From: Planctomycetaceae bacterium TMED10
GTDB taxonomy: Bacteria; Planctomycetota; Planctomycetia; Pirellulales; UBA7805
NCBI GenBank assembly: GCA_002168195.1
Contig: NHBP01000088.1
Coordinates: 1 to 5,329, forward strand
Direction of reading: 5' to 3'
Length of the DNA stretch: 5,329 bases
Part shown: positions 1-5,329 of the stretch, in pieces
Position numbering within the stretch: position 1 is the stretch's first letter
How the letters are laid out: the number at the start of each line of letters is the position of its first letter
Position numbers and translations under genes: made by a program
The notes under the pieces: generated by a model
Told to the model about the DNA's origin: nothing
The model's input: only the letters and a program-made list of their open reading frames with translations
Database searches by the model: none

Positions 1-24
1 CGATTTCACCGGCCACCCACCAAT

Positions 25-54
25 AAAAAAAGGGGTACCAATTATGGTACCCCT
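25..54 (-). terminator. Rho-independent terminator, minus strand
   Basis: Positions 31-40 (AGGGGTACCA) and 45-54 (TGGTACCCCT) form a perfect 10-bp inverted repeat around a 4-nt loop. On the minus strand the stem is followed at once by seven T residues (complement of the A run at 25-31), the classic stem plus U-tract. On the plus strand no T run follows, so it acts on minus-strand transcripts. The nearest candidate gene is the small minus-strand CDS ending at 183, which would leave a 3' trailer of about 130 nt. Confidence 0.8.
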
Positions 55-71
55 GTCAGAGGGTGAAGCTC

Positions 72-126
72 GTTCGGTTGGGATCACCAGTCTTTGCAAA
101 AGGCCGGAAACCTCCAACCAACGAAC
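72..126. repeat. Bulged inverted repeat in the trailer of the small gene
   Basis: GTTCGGTTGG at 72-81 can pair with CCAAC (114-118) plus CGAAC (122-126), giving a 10-bp stem with a 3-nt bulge (119-121) and a loop of about 32 nt. It lies between the stop of the 71-aa minus-strand gene and the terminator, so it would be in that transcript's 3' trailer. The rest of 55-182 shows no convincing gene or known RNA family. The pairing could be chance, and no function is claimed. Confidence 0.25.
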
Positions 127-182
127 ATCGCCACTCATGCTGCGGACCCTGAACTTCGGGCCGCAACGGCGAGCATCGCAAA

Positions 183-398
183 CTAGTCGCGAGGCCGCAC
201 GACACCGGTTAGCCCGCTGTAGTCAGGTCGATCATCGTGGTGCCAGAGCGGAAGCCCTGCCTCAATCCGAGCTGCCAGCACACGCAATTTCTCATCGGAA
301 CCAGCAGGAGCCTCAGTGGACTCAAACGTGTTCGTTTCCATGGGGGCAAAATCTTCATCATGCCCAAACTTGTCAATCGCTTGAAATACGTTCCGCAT
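183..398 (-). CDS. Small conserved hypothetical protein (71 aa)
   Basis: I do not recognise a function. The 71-aa product is acidic and polar, with no signal peptide, membrane segment or Cys cluster. Its middle and C-terminal parts look like a conserved soluble protein: a Glu/Ala/Pro patch (EAPAGSDEK, residues 29-37), a probable amphipathic helix (LRVLAARIEAG, 38-48), then a Trp/His-rich turn (LPLWHHDDR, 49-57) and DYSGLTG. I recall similar short planctomycete proteins with an 'APAGS-EK ... GLPLWH--DR' pattern, but this is memory and not a search result. The start is ATG at 398: a TAA lies in frame two codons upstream, which excludes a longer form, and a weak purine-rich GAGA lies about 10 nt before it. 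The stop is TAG at 183. A strong minus-strand terminator follows at 25-54. The overlapping frames on both strands give far less protein-like sequences. It is divergent from the YjbQ gene and has its own upstream region. Confidence 0.6.
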   Translation of the reverse strand: MRNVFQAIDKFGHDEDFAPMETNTFESTEAPAGSDEKLRVLAARIEAGLPLWHHDDRPDYSGLTGVVRPRD

Positions 399-566
399 CG
401 GTTATTTTCTCGCAAAAAATGGGTCTAAACGCTCAGCTTGCTTAGGAGCAAAACAGGCGTCATTGAACGACGCAGACGACGTCCAAATCGCCGGCCAAGG
501 TGGGTTGACGTGGGGCCGACTCGGTGGGTTAATCTGCAACCAAAACGTAAACTTATTATTTCAGGA

Positions 567-582
567 TTGACACCAATGTCAA
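567..582. promoter_or_regulatory. Palindromic operator candidate upstream of yjbQ
   Basis: TTGACACCAATGTCAA is a perfect 6-bp inverted repeat with a 4-bp centre, about 80 bp before the yjbQ start and inside the AT-rich stretch of the divergent region. Its size and symmetry fit a site for a small dimeric repressor. The left arm also equals a consensus -35 hexamer, but no matching -10 follows. No regulator gene is visible in the window, so the role is inferred from symmetry and position only. Confidence 0.3.
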
Positions 583-652
583 GCAAATTCACGAAAAAAA
601 CGAGATTTTTTGTTACCATAAGTCTAGCCGTTCATTTTGTTTAACCGGAATC

Positions 653-656
653 AAGG
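653..656 (+). promoter_or_regulatory. Shine-Dalgarno of yjbQ, supports ATG 664
   Basis: AAGG at 653-656 lies 7 nt before the ATG at 664. An in-frame TTG at 637 would add nine residues (to give MFNRNQGTR-) that are not needed by the family. The AAGG would then be inside the coding region, so the ATG is the better start. Confidence 0.5.
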
Positions 657-663
657 CACGAGG

Positions 664-1095
664 ATGGACTATTACTGGGATCAATCCGCTGTCGAGTTAC
701 CACCGCGCGGACGCGGATTTCATTTGATTACGGCCACCGTACTGGAGGCCATACCTACAGTCAGAGAAATACGTGTGGGCTTATTGCATCTGTTTCTTCA
801 GCACACTTCGGCATCGCTGACGATCAACGAAAATGCCGATCCTGACGTGACGGTTGACTTGGAGTCCTCTTTCGCTGCCATCGCTCCGGAAGACTTTCCA
901 TACAAGCACACTTGTGAGGGTCCTGACGATATGCCCGCCCACGTCAAGTCTTCGTTGTTAGGAAGTTCCTTGAGCCTTCCGGTGAATGGCGGAAAAATTC
1001 TGCTCGGTAGTTGGCAGGGAATTTACCTCTGTGAACATCGCAATGCGGGTGGTCCGCGGACGTTGATCCTCACGCTTCAAGGGCAGCGTAAATAG
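664..1095 (+). CDS. yjbQ: YjbQ/UPF0047 family protein (secondary thiamine-phosphate synthase-like)
   Basis: The 143-aa product spans the whole family (Pfam PF01894, TIGR00149), whose members are about 135-145 aa. Hallmarks in order are RGFHLIT (17-23), GLLHLFLQHTSASLTINENADPDV (39-62, with His42, His47, Glu56 and Asp59), GPDDMPAHVKSSLLG (86-100, with His93) and GSWQGIYLCEH (115-125, with His125). These line up almost block for block with E. coli YjbQ as I recall it. The conserved histidines are thought to form a metal-binding pocket. The family is annotated as a secondary thiamine-phosphate synthase because E. coli YjbQ has weak activity that can replace ThiE, but the physiological role is unsettled. 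It is a soluble cytoplasmic protein with no signal peptide. It stands alone on the plus strand, divergent from the small hypothetical gene and convergent with holB, and no thiamine gene lies nearby. Family assignment is very sure and the function is not. Confidence 0.95.
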   Translation: MDYYWDQSAVELPPRGRGFHLITATVLEAIPTVREIRVGLLHLFLQHTSASLTINENADPDVTVDLESSFAAIAPEDFPYKHTCEGPDDMPAHVKSSLLGSSLSLPVNGGKILLGSWQGIYLCEHRNAGGPRTLILTLQGQRK

Positions 1096-1127
1096 AAACG
1101 CTCGGTCCAGGCAAAAACCCGGTGAGC
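1090..1127 (-). terminator. Weak terminator candidate after holB
   Basis: On the minus strand GCTC (1127-1124) pairs with GAGC (1103-1100), and CCGGG (1122-1118) pairs with CCTGG (1111-1107, one G-U pair), around a TTTTTG loop. The two stems are joined by a small asymmetric internal loop. The sequence after the stem, GTTTCTATTT, is only a broken T run. It lies about 50-90 nt past the holB stop and reaches the last codons of yjbQ. No better terminator is seen for either convergent gene. Confidence 0.3.
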
Positions 1128-1130
1128 ATC

Positions 1131-1171
1131 TCTGCACAGCGTCTGCACAGCGTCTGCACAGCGCCTGCAGC
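1131..1171. repeat. 11-bp tandem repeat, three perfect copies plus a decayed fourth
   Basis: TCTGCACAGCG occurs head to tail at 1131-1141, 1142-1152 and 1153-1163 without a mismatch. It is followed by CCTGCAGC (1164-1171), which looks like a shortened, diverged fourth copy. The array fills half of the 82-bp gap between the convergent yjbQ and holB stops and ends 7 bp before the holB stop codon. It encodes nothing. It may be a slippage-generated minisatellite, or part of the shared 3' trailer of both genes. Confidence 0.85.
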
Positions 1172-1177
1172 AGCTTT

Positions 1178-2275
1178 CTAAAGAGACGTCAAAAGGCACA
1201 CGTTCAGATCGTCTGCCCAGCAGCCCACAACCGTCGTGGGATTGGCATTCTGGTGGGTCTGTTGTTCCGCAGCGAGGGACCGGTCGATCATACGGGTCAG
1301 TGCTTCGACGCCACAGTCTGCGTCCTGGGGAAGAGATTTCCTCCCCATCGACACCGCACGCATAAGCGTATCGTCCAGATAGGGACCGCTGTCATCTTTG
1401 ATCTCTGTTTCAGAACTGACCGCCAGACGAAGAAGCAGACGATAAAAATAGGCTGTCAAACGAAAGGTCAGTGTCATGCGTTTGCGGCGTTCGACCGGCG
1501 CCTTGTCTTGTTCCACAAAGCTTTGGACGACATGCGTTAATTGGTCGACATCTGGTGGCAACTGAGATAGCGTGTTGAGCAACTCACAACGAAACTCCCA
1601 AAAGGCATCCTCGGCCCAAAGAAGCGATTCGGCCAAGCCTGCACCCTCCAGCCCGGCGAGACTTTCGGCACGGGCCGGATTTTCAATTTCGTCGGTCTTG
1701 GCAATCAGTTCGCGTAAATGCGTTTGACTGAGCGGTTGAAACCGCATGCTCTGACACCTTGAGCGAATCGTAGGCAGTTGGCTCGATGCATTGTTGCTCA
1801 GGAGAATGAGCAACGAGCGGGGCGGAGGTTCCTCGAGTGTCTTGAGCAGGCAGTTGGCCCCCTCCTCGTTCAGCCTGTCCGCATCATCAATGATGCCAAT
1901 TTTTCGACCGCCCCGACTCGGTTTCCGGGACAGGTTGTAGCAGAAACCTTCTTTGTTGCGTCGGCCTTTCTGTGCGTCCCCGATTAAAAGTCGAATGGGG
2001 ATATCTTTTTTATCTTCAGGCAACGACACGATTTCAATATCCGGGTGCGTCAACGCCAGGACCTGCTGACAAGGTGGACAATCTCCACAGGGCGACATTT
2101 CCACCGGATCATTGCGCTCGCAGAGGAGTGTCTGGGCAAGTTTCAGGGCAAACGCTCGCTTGCCGACACCTTCAGGCCCCACAAAAAGATAACTAGTGGC
2201 CAAGCGCCCGCGCGTCAGTGCACGACGAAATCCCGCAACCACCTGATCTTGTCCCAGTAGCCCTTGCCAACTCAT
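1178..2275 (-). CDS. holB: DNA polymerase III delta' subunit (clamp loader)
   Basis: This 365-aa AAA+ protein matches the delta' subunit of the replicative clamp loader, which with delta and tau/gamma opens the beta clamp and loads it on primed DNA. Visible parts are the N-terminal FVGPEGVGKR (31-40, Walker A-like), a four-Cys zinc module (C52, C63, C66, C69), THPDIEIV (76-83), Walker B-like KIGIIDDADRL (125-135), the family signature NCLLKTLEEPP (141-151), and the SRC motif (172-174) carrying the trans-acting arginine. The roughly 180-residue C-terminal part is less conserved and fits the helical collar domain. Length is slightly above the usual 320-340 aa. Against DnaX: it is too short, and the Walker A Ser/Thr is Arg40. 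The ATG at 2275 overlaps the tmk stop (ATGA) and has no clear Shine-Dalgarno, so translation is probably coupled to tmk. The stop is TAG at 1178. The tmk-holB pairing, also known from E. coli, supports the call. Confidence 0.93.
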   Translation of the reverse strand: MSWQGLLGQDQVVAGFRRALTRGRLATSYLFVGPEGVGKRAFALKLAQTLLCERNDPVEMSPCGDCPPCQQVLALTHPDIEIVSLPEDKKDIPIRLLIGDAQKGRRNKEGFCYNLSRKPSRGGRKIGIIDDADRLNEEGANCLLKTLEEPPPRSLLILLSNNASSQLPTIRSRCQSMRFQPLSQTHLRELIAKTDEIENPARAESLAGLEGAGLAESLLWAEDAFWEFRCELLNTLSQLPPDVDQLTHVVQSFVEQDKAPVERRKRMTLTFRLTAYFYRLLLRLAVSSETEIKDDSGPYLDDTLMRAVSMGRKSLPQDADCGVEALTRMIDRSLAAEQQTHQNANPTTVVGCWADDLNVCLLTSL

Positions 2276-2886
2276 CTTGCATCGCTTTCGACTATTTTTT
2301 CAACGACGCTCCAAATACGATCGGCTACCTCATCTTTTGTCCCCCGCGCATCGACTACCTGTATCTGCTGGGGCCTGTTTTCGGCTTCCGACAAAAATTC
2401 TTTTCGCAACGCCTCCCGGTAGGCGTCGCCGCGCGACTCGATTCGATCCGGTTCTCCAAGTCGCGAGGCAGCCTCGTCCAATGGTAGATCCAATACGAGT
2501 GTCAAATCAGGGAGCAGGCCTCCAGTCGCTACCCGGCCGACATCCCAAATCGAATCCGTATCGAGTCTATCGCCACAACCTTGGTATACAACGCTCGCGA
2601 GCAGATAGCGATCGGCGATGACCGTTTGACCACGCTCAAGCGCGGGCATAATCACCTCCTGCACAAGTTGTGCCCGCGAAGCCATGTAGAGCAGCATTTC
2701 GCTGACGACGTCAATCGGCGTCTCCCAATCGTTGAGAAGAATCTTGCGGATCGATTCACCGAGTTGCGTGCTTCCCGGTTCACGGCAGGTGATCACCTCG
2801 CGGCCCAGCTGTTGTAATTTTTCAACCAGCAACTGGAGTTGGGTCGATTTGCCTACGCCGTCAATGCCGTCGAGCGAAAGGAACAT
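2272..2886 (-). CDS. tmk: Thymidylate kinase (dTMP kinase)
   Basis: The 204-aa cytoplasmic enzyme phosphorylates dTMP to dTDP with ATP, a required step of dTTP synthesis. The length is normal for the family. The P-loop is GIDGVGKST (7-15). REPGST (35-40) stands in place of the usual REPGGT, followed by the dTMP-site helix. ADRYLLASVVYQG (91-103) holds the DRY motif (92-94). PDLTLVLDLP (126-135) is the core strand, and a LID with R142, R148 and the DRIE motif (147-150) follows. The P-loop has no extra Arg while the LID does, which is the E. coli-like type II arrangement. The start is ATG at 2886, placed directly before the conserved first strand FLSLDGIDG. No Shine-Dalgarno and no upstream in-frame start were found. 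It is first in a two-gene unit with holB, overlapping by 4 nt, and lies 118 bp downstream of the TolC-like gene on the same strand. Confidence 0.95.
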   Translation of the reverse strand: MFLSLDGIDGVGKSTQLQLLVEKLQQLGREVITCREPGSTQLGESIRKILLNDWETPIDVVSEMLLYMASRAQLVQEVIMPALERGQTVIADRYLLASVVYQGCGDRLDTDSIWDVGRVATGGLLPDLTLVLDLPLDEAASRLGEPDRIESRGDAYREALRKEFLSEAENRPQQIQVVDARGTKDEVADRIWSVVEKIVESDAR

Positions 2887-2954
2887 AGAATTGGGTCTAC
2901 CATTTGTCAGAGCAGAACGCGAAAGTGCCCGCAGGAAGCTTGGAGTTTGCCGCT

Positions 2955-2963
2955 ACTATAGCA
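2955..2963 (-). promoter_or_regulatory. Extended -10 promoter candidate for tmk-holB
   Basis: On the minus strand TGC-TATAGT (2963-2955) is an extended -10 (TGn) followed by a 5/6 match to TATAAT, about 70 nt before the tmk start. No good -35 hexamer lies 16-18 bp upstream, as is allowed for extended -10 promoters. It sits in an AT-rich patch of the 118-bp gap after the TolC-like gene, which has no clear terminator, so read-through from upstream remains possible. Confidence 0.4.
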
Positions 2964-3004
2964 CAAAATAGCAGAAATCGAGTGCCTGAAGATCGGGGGT
3001 TTCC

Positions 3005-5329
3005 CTAGCGGCGGAAGCCACGCGGCGGCTGAGCGATAGGAGTTGCTGAACTGGCGGCCGCTGATGCCGGACGAGTGGGATAAGGATTCACTGTCGATTC
3101 GGTTGGGATGCTGCTGCGTGGCTTACTGCCCCGCAGGCGAAGTTCCGAACTGGCATTGATTGACGCGTTCACCCGTCGCGCGGCGGAAGAAGTTGAAAAA
3201 TTGGTTTCGCTACTGCCACTTTGAGCACCAAGTCGTGGTAACGGTCGAGGCGAAGCAATTTCAGGAGAAGCAGTGCGGTCGGTGCGGTCGGTGCGGTTGG
3301 TCGCAGGTGCTTCAGCCGCATGCTCCGGTGGACTCTGGTTGGTGAGGGCAAAGGCGATTTTCTCAGAGAGCGTGTCTCTGGAAACGCCGCTCGTCTGCTG
3401 GATCTGCGAACCGCGTTGTTCAGTGAAAATCGAGCGCGACGTTGGTCGGTCGGCCGGATCGGTTTGGAGAATCGATCGATCCGAGCCGGTTACTTGTAGC
3501 GGATCGGTCGCACGCTTCTCGGGCGCCGGAGGAGGTAGCAGCAATTCCGATTCGATGGTCGGTACCGCTTCGGGAACCGCTGGTCCGGTCGGAATCGGCT
3601 CTCCCATGAGTTCTTGCGGATTCTGATTACGGAACTGCTGGTAGGCACCACCACTGATTGCGGGAGGACGGCTGGGCTCATTGGCGAGGAAGATGCTCGC
3701 ATCAAGTTGTCGTGCAGTCCGAATCGCATCAAAGTAGGATTTGCTCGGCCAAGGTCCTTCGGTGAGGAAAATATTGTTGTCTTCGAGCAAGGACCCTTTA
3801 TGGAATTGAATTTGAATAATCGCTCGGTTGTAGTCGACCAATGAGCGGTAATAGTCGGCCTCGGCCTGTGCTAGTCTCCGCTGCGCTTCGAGGAGCAGGT
3901 CCAATTGTTCAATATTGCGGCCGACGCCCACATCAATTTTGGTCTGGAAAGTGTCCACCTGTGCCTGTGCTGCAACGCGTCGATTGAAGTTTGTTTCGAT
4001 CAACTGATAGTTGCGATCAAGGTTTCGCACCGAATCAGAGATCAGATGGGAGAGTTCGAGTTCTTGCTCGTTCAGCACCGCCTTGGCCCGTGTAGAGAGC
4101 AACTGCGCATTTCGAACAGCGGCCAACTCGGCGCGGAACCCGATATTCATCGACATTTCGACTCCGAGCTGTGCTTGGGTAAAATCACCCTCAAAAAGGA
4201 CTTTCCAGGCTGAAGGATAGGGCTGCGGACCGGGGCCCAGAAGATCTTTACCAAAGCCAAGCCATTGATAGTTACCGACCACATCCAATCGGGGGAGCAA
4301 GTGATTCTTGGCCGCAATCACTTCCAAGTCGCGCTGTTTGATGCGCCATTTCTGTTTCCGCAGTTCCACATTGCGCTCGAGGGCCTCGCTGAGAATATCT
4401 CGCCAGTCGAAGGTGACCTTAGCCATCGTGGGGTCATTGGACGGACGAATCAGGCGGCCGTCAGTCGCCGCGATGCCCATCAGAAATCGCAAGCGATTTT
4501 CGGCTGCAAAGACGTCGCTTTTAGCTTGTTCGGTTTGTGCGCGGAAAGAAAAGTATTGTTCGCGAGCAAGTGCTTCGCGTTCTTTGCCACCACCCATCGC
4601 ACCCTCAAGCGTAATCGCTTGAACGGTCTGCCACGTTCTTAATGAACTGGCCAGACCCACCTTGCGAGCCTCCAGGTTGCGGTAGGCATAGTAAAGCTCC
4701 CAATAATTATTCTCGACATCGGCCACAAGGTTGCGGACACCGCCTTCGAAATCTGCCAAGGCTCGATCGGTCTGAATGCGGGCAATGAGCACACCATCAA
4801 ACATCCGTGTGCCGATGCCTGCAAGGTTACTGAAGGGACCGGCGATCCGGTTGTATTCGAGGCCCATGCCCTGCAGCAGCGGTTGGCGGAATTCGCCCGT
4901 AATGTTGGTGCGATAAGAGTTCGGATAAAGAACCCGCGGATTGTTGTTGCTATCGTAAGTTGTTTCGGTCCTGACGGTGGTGGTACCACCAGTGGCGTTG
5001 GTTTTTTGCAATTGTGCCTGGAGCGTAAGGATGTCCTGGACATTCACCGAGGCCAATTCAAGAACTTGTAATTCTGCAGGATTGACATTTTCCGGATTTT
5101 CAAACTTTTCCCAGAAAAATCCGCTGCTGAAAGTGGTATCGAAGGCAGCAAGTGCTGCTTCCGGTCCGGTCATCAGGCCGTTGATGTATCCGGGTGCAGA
5201 GTCTTGAATCGCCGGGTTGTAAATGGTTTGCAGAATATCCGGATTCGCAAGCAATGCTTCGGAGGGTTGCGAGATACCGGACAGCGTATCGATTCGACCC
5301 CCGAGGCTACGAAGGACCTTGCTGTTGGC
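3005..5329 (-). CDS. TolC-family outer-membrane efflux protein, 5'-partial
   Basis: The frame is open to the right edge, giving 774 visible residues. The first in-frame start is only a TTG at 5254, and the 25 codons upstream encode ANSKVLRSLGGRIDTL and more, which looks like genuine family sequence. The true start and signal peptide are therefore outside. TolC proteins form trimeric outer-membrane channels with a long periplasmic helical barrel and work with inner-membrane RND or ABC pumps and an adaptor. Counting from the right edge, residues 1-150 hold the N-terminal part, with FDTTFSSGFFWEK (63-75). The two OEP-type (PF02321) repeats follow at about 180-290 (NNYWELYYAYRNLEAR) and about 390-510 (GVGRNIEQLDLLLEAQRRLAQAEADYYRSL). 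The core closes with FHKGSLLEDNNIFLTEGPWP (about 509-528). The last 220 or so residues are rich in Pro, Ser, Thr, Arg and Ala and look disordered. The stop is TAG at 3005. Its transport partners would lie off the window, so substrate is unknown. Confidence 0.9.
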   Translation of the reverse strand, partial: ANSKVLRSLGGRIDTLSGISQPSEALLANPDILQTIYNPAIQDSAPGYINGLMTGPEAALAAFDTTFSSGFFWEKFENPENVNPAELQVLELASVNVQDILTLQAQLQKTNATGGTTTVRTETTYDSNNNPRVLYPNSYRTNITGEFRQPLLQGMGLEYNRIAGPFSNLAGIGTRMFDGVLIARIQTDRALADFEGGVRNLVADVENNYWELYYAYRNLEARKVGLASSLRTWQTVQAITLEGAMGGGKEREALAREQYFSFRAQTEQAKSDVFAAENRLRFLMGIAATDGRLIRPSNDPTMAKVTFDWRDILSEALERNVELRKQKWRIKQRDLEVIAAKNHLLPRLDVVGNYQWLGFGKDLLGPGPQPYPSAWKVLFEGDFTQAQLGVEMSMNIGFRAELAAVRNAQLLSTRAKAVLNEQELELSHLISDSVRNLDRNYQLIETNFNRRVAAQAQVDTFQTKIDVGVGRNIEQLDLLLEAQRRLAQAEADYYRSLVDYNRAIIQIQFHKGSLLEDNNIFLTEGPWPSKSYFDAIRTARQLDASIFLANEPSRPPAISGGAYQQFRNQNPQELMGEPIPTGPAVPEAVPTIESELLLPPPAPEKRATDPLQVTGSDRSILQTDPADRPTSRSIFTEQRGSQIQQTSGVSRDTLSEKIAFALTNQSPPEHAAEAPATNRTDRTDRTASPEIASPRPLPRLGAQSGSSETNFSTSSAARRVNASINASSELRLRGSKPRSSIPTESTVNPYPTRPASAAASSATPIAQPPRGFRR
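3273..3299 (-). repeat. 9-bp tandem repeat inside the TolC-like tail
   Basis: GTGCGGTCG is present at 3273-3281 and 3282-3290, with a third copy differing by one base at 3291-3299. The period is three codons, so it stays in frame and yields the peptide repeat NRTDRTDRT in the low-complexity C-terminal tail. It looks like replication slippage tolerated in a disordered region. Confidence 0.8.

Larger units (their letters stand above)
399..663. promoter_or_regulatory. Divergent intergenic region, no gene seen
   Basis: This 265-bp gap separates two divergent starts (ATG at 398 on minus, ATG at 664 on plus) and must hold both promoters. The part from about 541 to 645 is clearly more AT-rich than the flanks. 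An exact 8-bp direct repeat, GGTGGGTT, occurs at 499-506 and 523-530 with a 24-bp period. TTGACG (505-510) and GTTAAT (528-533), 17 bp apart, are a weak sigma70-like pair overlapping those repeats and pointing towards yjbQ. A perfect TTGACA at 567-572 has no acceptable -10 at 16-18 bp. The ORF that can be drawn at 425-619 on the minus strand looks spurious. No promoter can be fixed firmly. Confidence 0.4.

Noticed and set aside
1..138. Minus-strand frame from ATG 138 open to the left edge (MSGDVRWLEV...)
   Set aside because: It would have to read through the perfect stem and T run at 25-54, which is a much better terminator than a coding segment. No ribosome site or recognisable motif supports it.
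209..415. Minus-strand 68-codon frame overlapping the small gene
   Set aside because: It is the frame-shifted shadow of the 183-398 gene and its composition is not protein-like.
44..445. Plus-strand 133-codon open frame
   Set aside because: It begins inside the terminator hairpin and lies antisense to the small 71-aa gene; its product is rich in Arg, Ser and Gln with no recognisable pattern.
594..611. A-run/T-run hairpin (AAAAAAA-CGAGA-TTTTTT) as a terminator
   Set aside because: The stem would be only A-T pairs and too weak, and no plus-strand gene precedes it.
425..619. Minus-strand 64-codon frame in the divergent gap
   Set aside because: It covers the AT-rich presumed promoter region, has a run of Arg from GC-rich DNA, no clear ribosome site and no known motif.
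637..663. Nine-residue N-terminal extension of YjbQ from TTG 637
   Set aside because: The ATG at 664 has AAGG 7 nt upstream and gives the normal family length; the extra residues match nothing in the family.
3455..3483. CGGATCG...CGATCCG inverted repeat
   Set aside because: A 7-bp repeat with a 15-bp spacer inside the GC-rich coding tail of the TolC-like gene; chance and codon bias explain it.
3273..3626. Plus-strand open frames across the TolC-like gene
   Set aside because: They are antisense shadows of a clear coding region with strong family motifs on the minus strand.

Overview
The window looks like an ordinary chromosomal segment of a planctomycete, probably from the Pirellulaceae side of the phylum. 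This is an inference. The strongest clue is the large TolC-family protein, whose motifs (ANSKVLRSLGG, AIIQIQFHKGSLLEDN, LTEGPWPSKSYFDA) fit planctomycete outer-membrane efflux proteins as I remember them. Loose gene packing and mostly weak Shine-Dalgarno sites agree with this. No tRNA, rRNA, CRISPR array, transposase or phage gene was seen.

Layout, left to right. A strong minus-strand intrinsic terminator lies at 25-54. It is followed by an unexplained trailer (55-182) and a small minus-strand hypothetical gene (183-398, 71 aa) that reads as a real conserved protein. A partly AT-rich divergent intergenic region (399-663) carries a palindrome that may be an operator. Next is a plus-strand YjbQ/UPF0047 gene (664-1095, 143 aa), starting at an ATG with a modest Shine-Dalgarno. 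A short convergent gap (1096-1177) holds a perfect 11-bp x3 tandem repeat and a weak hairpin.

The rest is on the minus strand. In transcription order it reads: a TolC-like outer-membrane channel (3005 to the right edge, 5' end cut off), a 118-bp gap with an extended -10 promoter candidate, thymidylate kinase tmk (2886-2272), and DNA polymerase III delta' subunit holB (2275-1178). tmk and holB overlap by an ATGA and are surely co-transcribed. One makes dTDP for DNA synthesis and the other is part of the clamp loader, a pairing known from many bacteria. The TolC gene probably belongs to an upstream efflux or secretion operon outside the window.

I see no clear sign of an undescribed multi-gene system. 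The items most worth a second look are the small 71-aa gene with its terminator and long 3' trailer, the palindrome upstream of yjbQ, the 11-bp tandem repeat at the holB/yjbQ junction, and the roughly 220-residue low-complexity C-terminal tail of the TolC-like protein.
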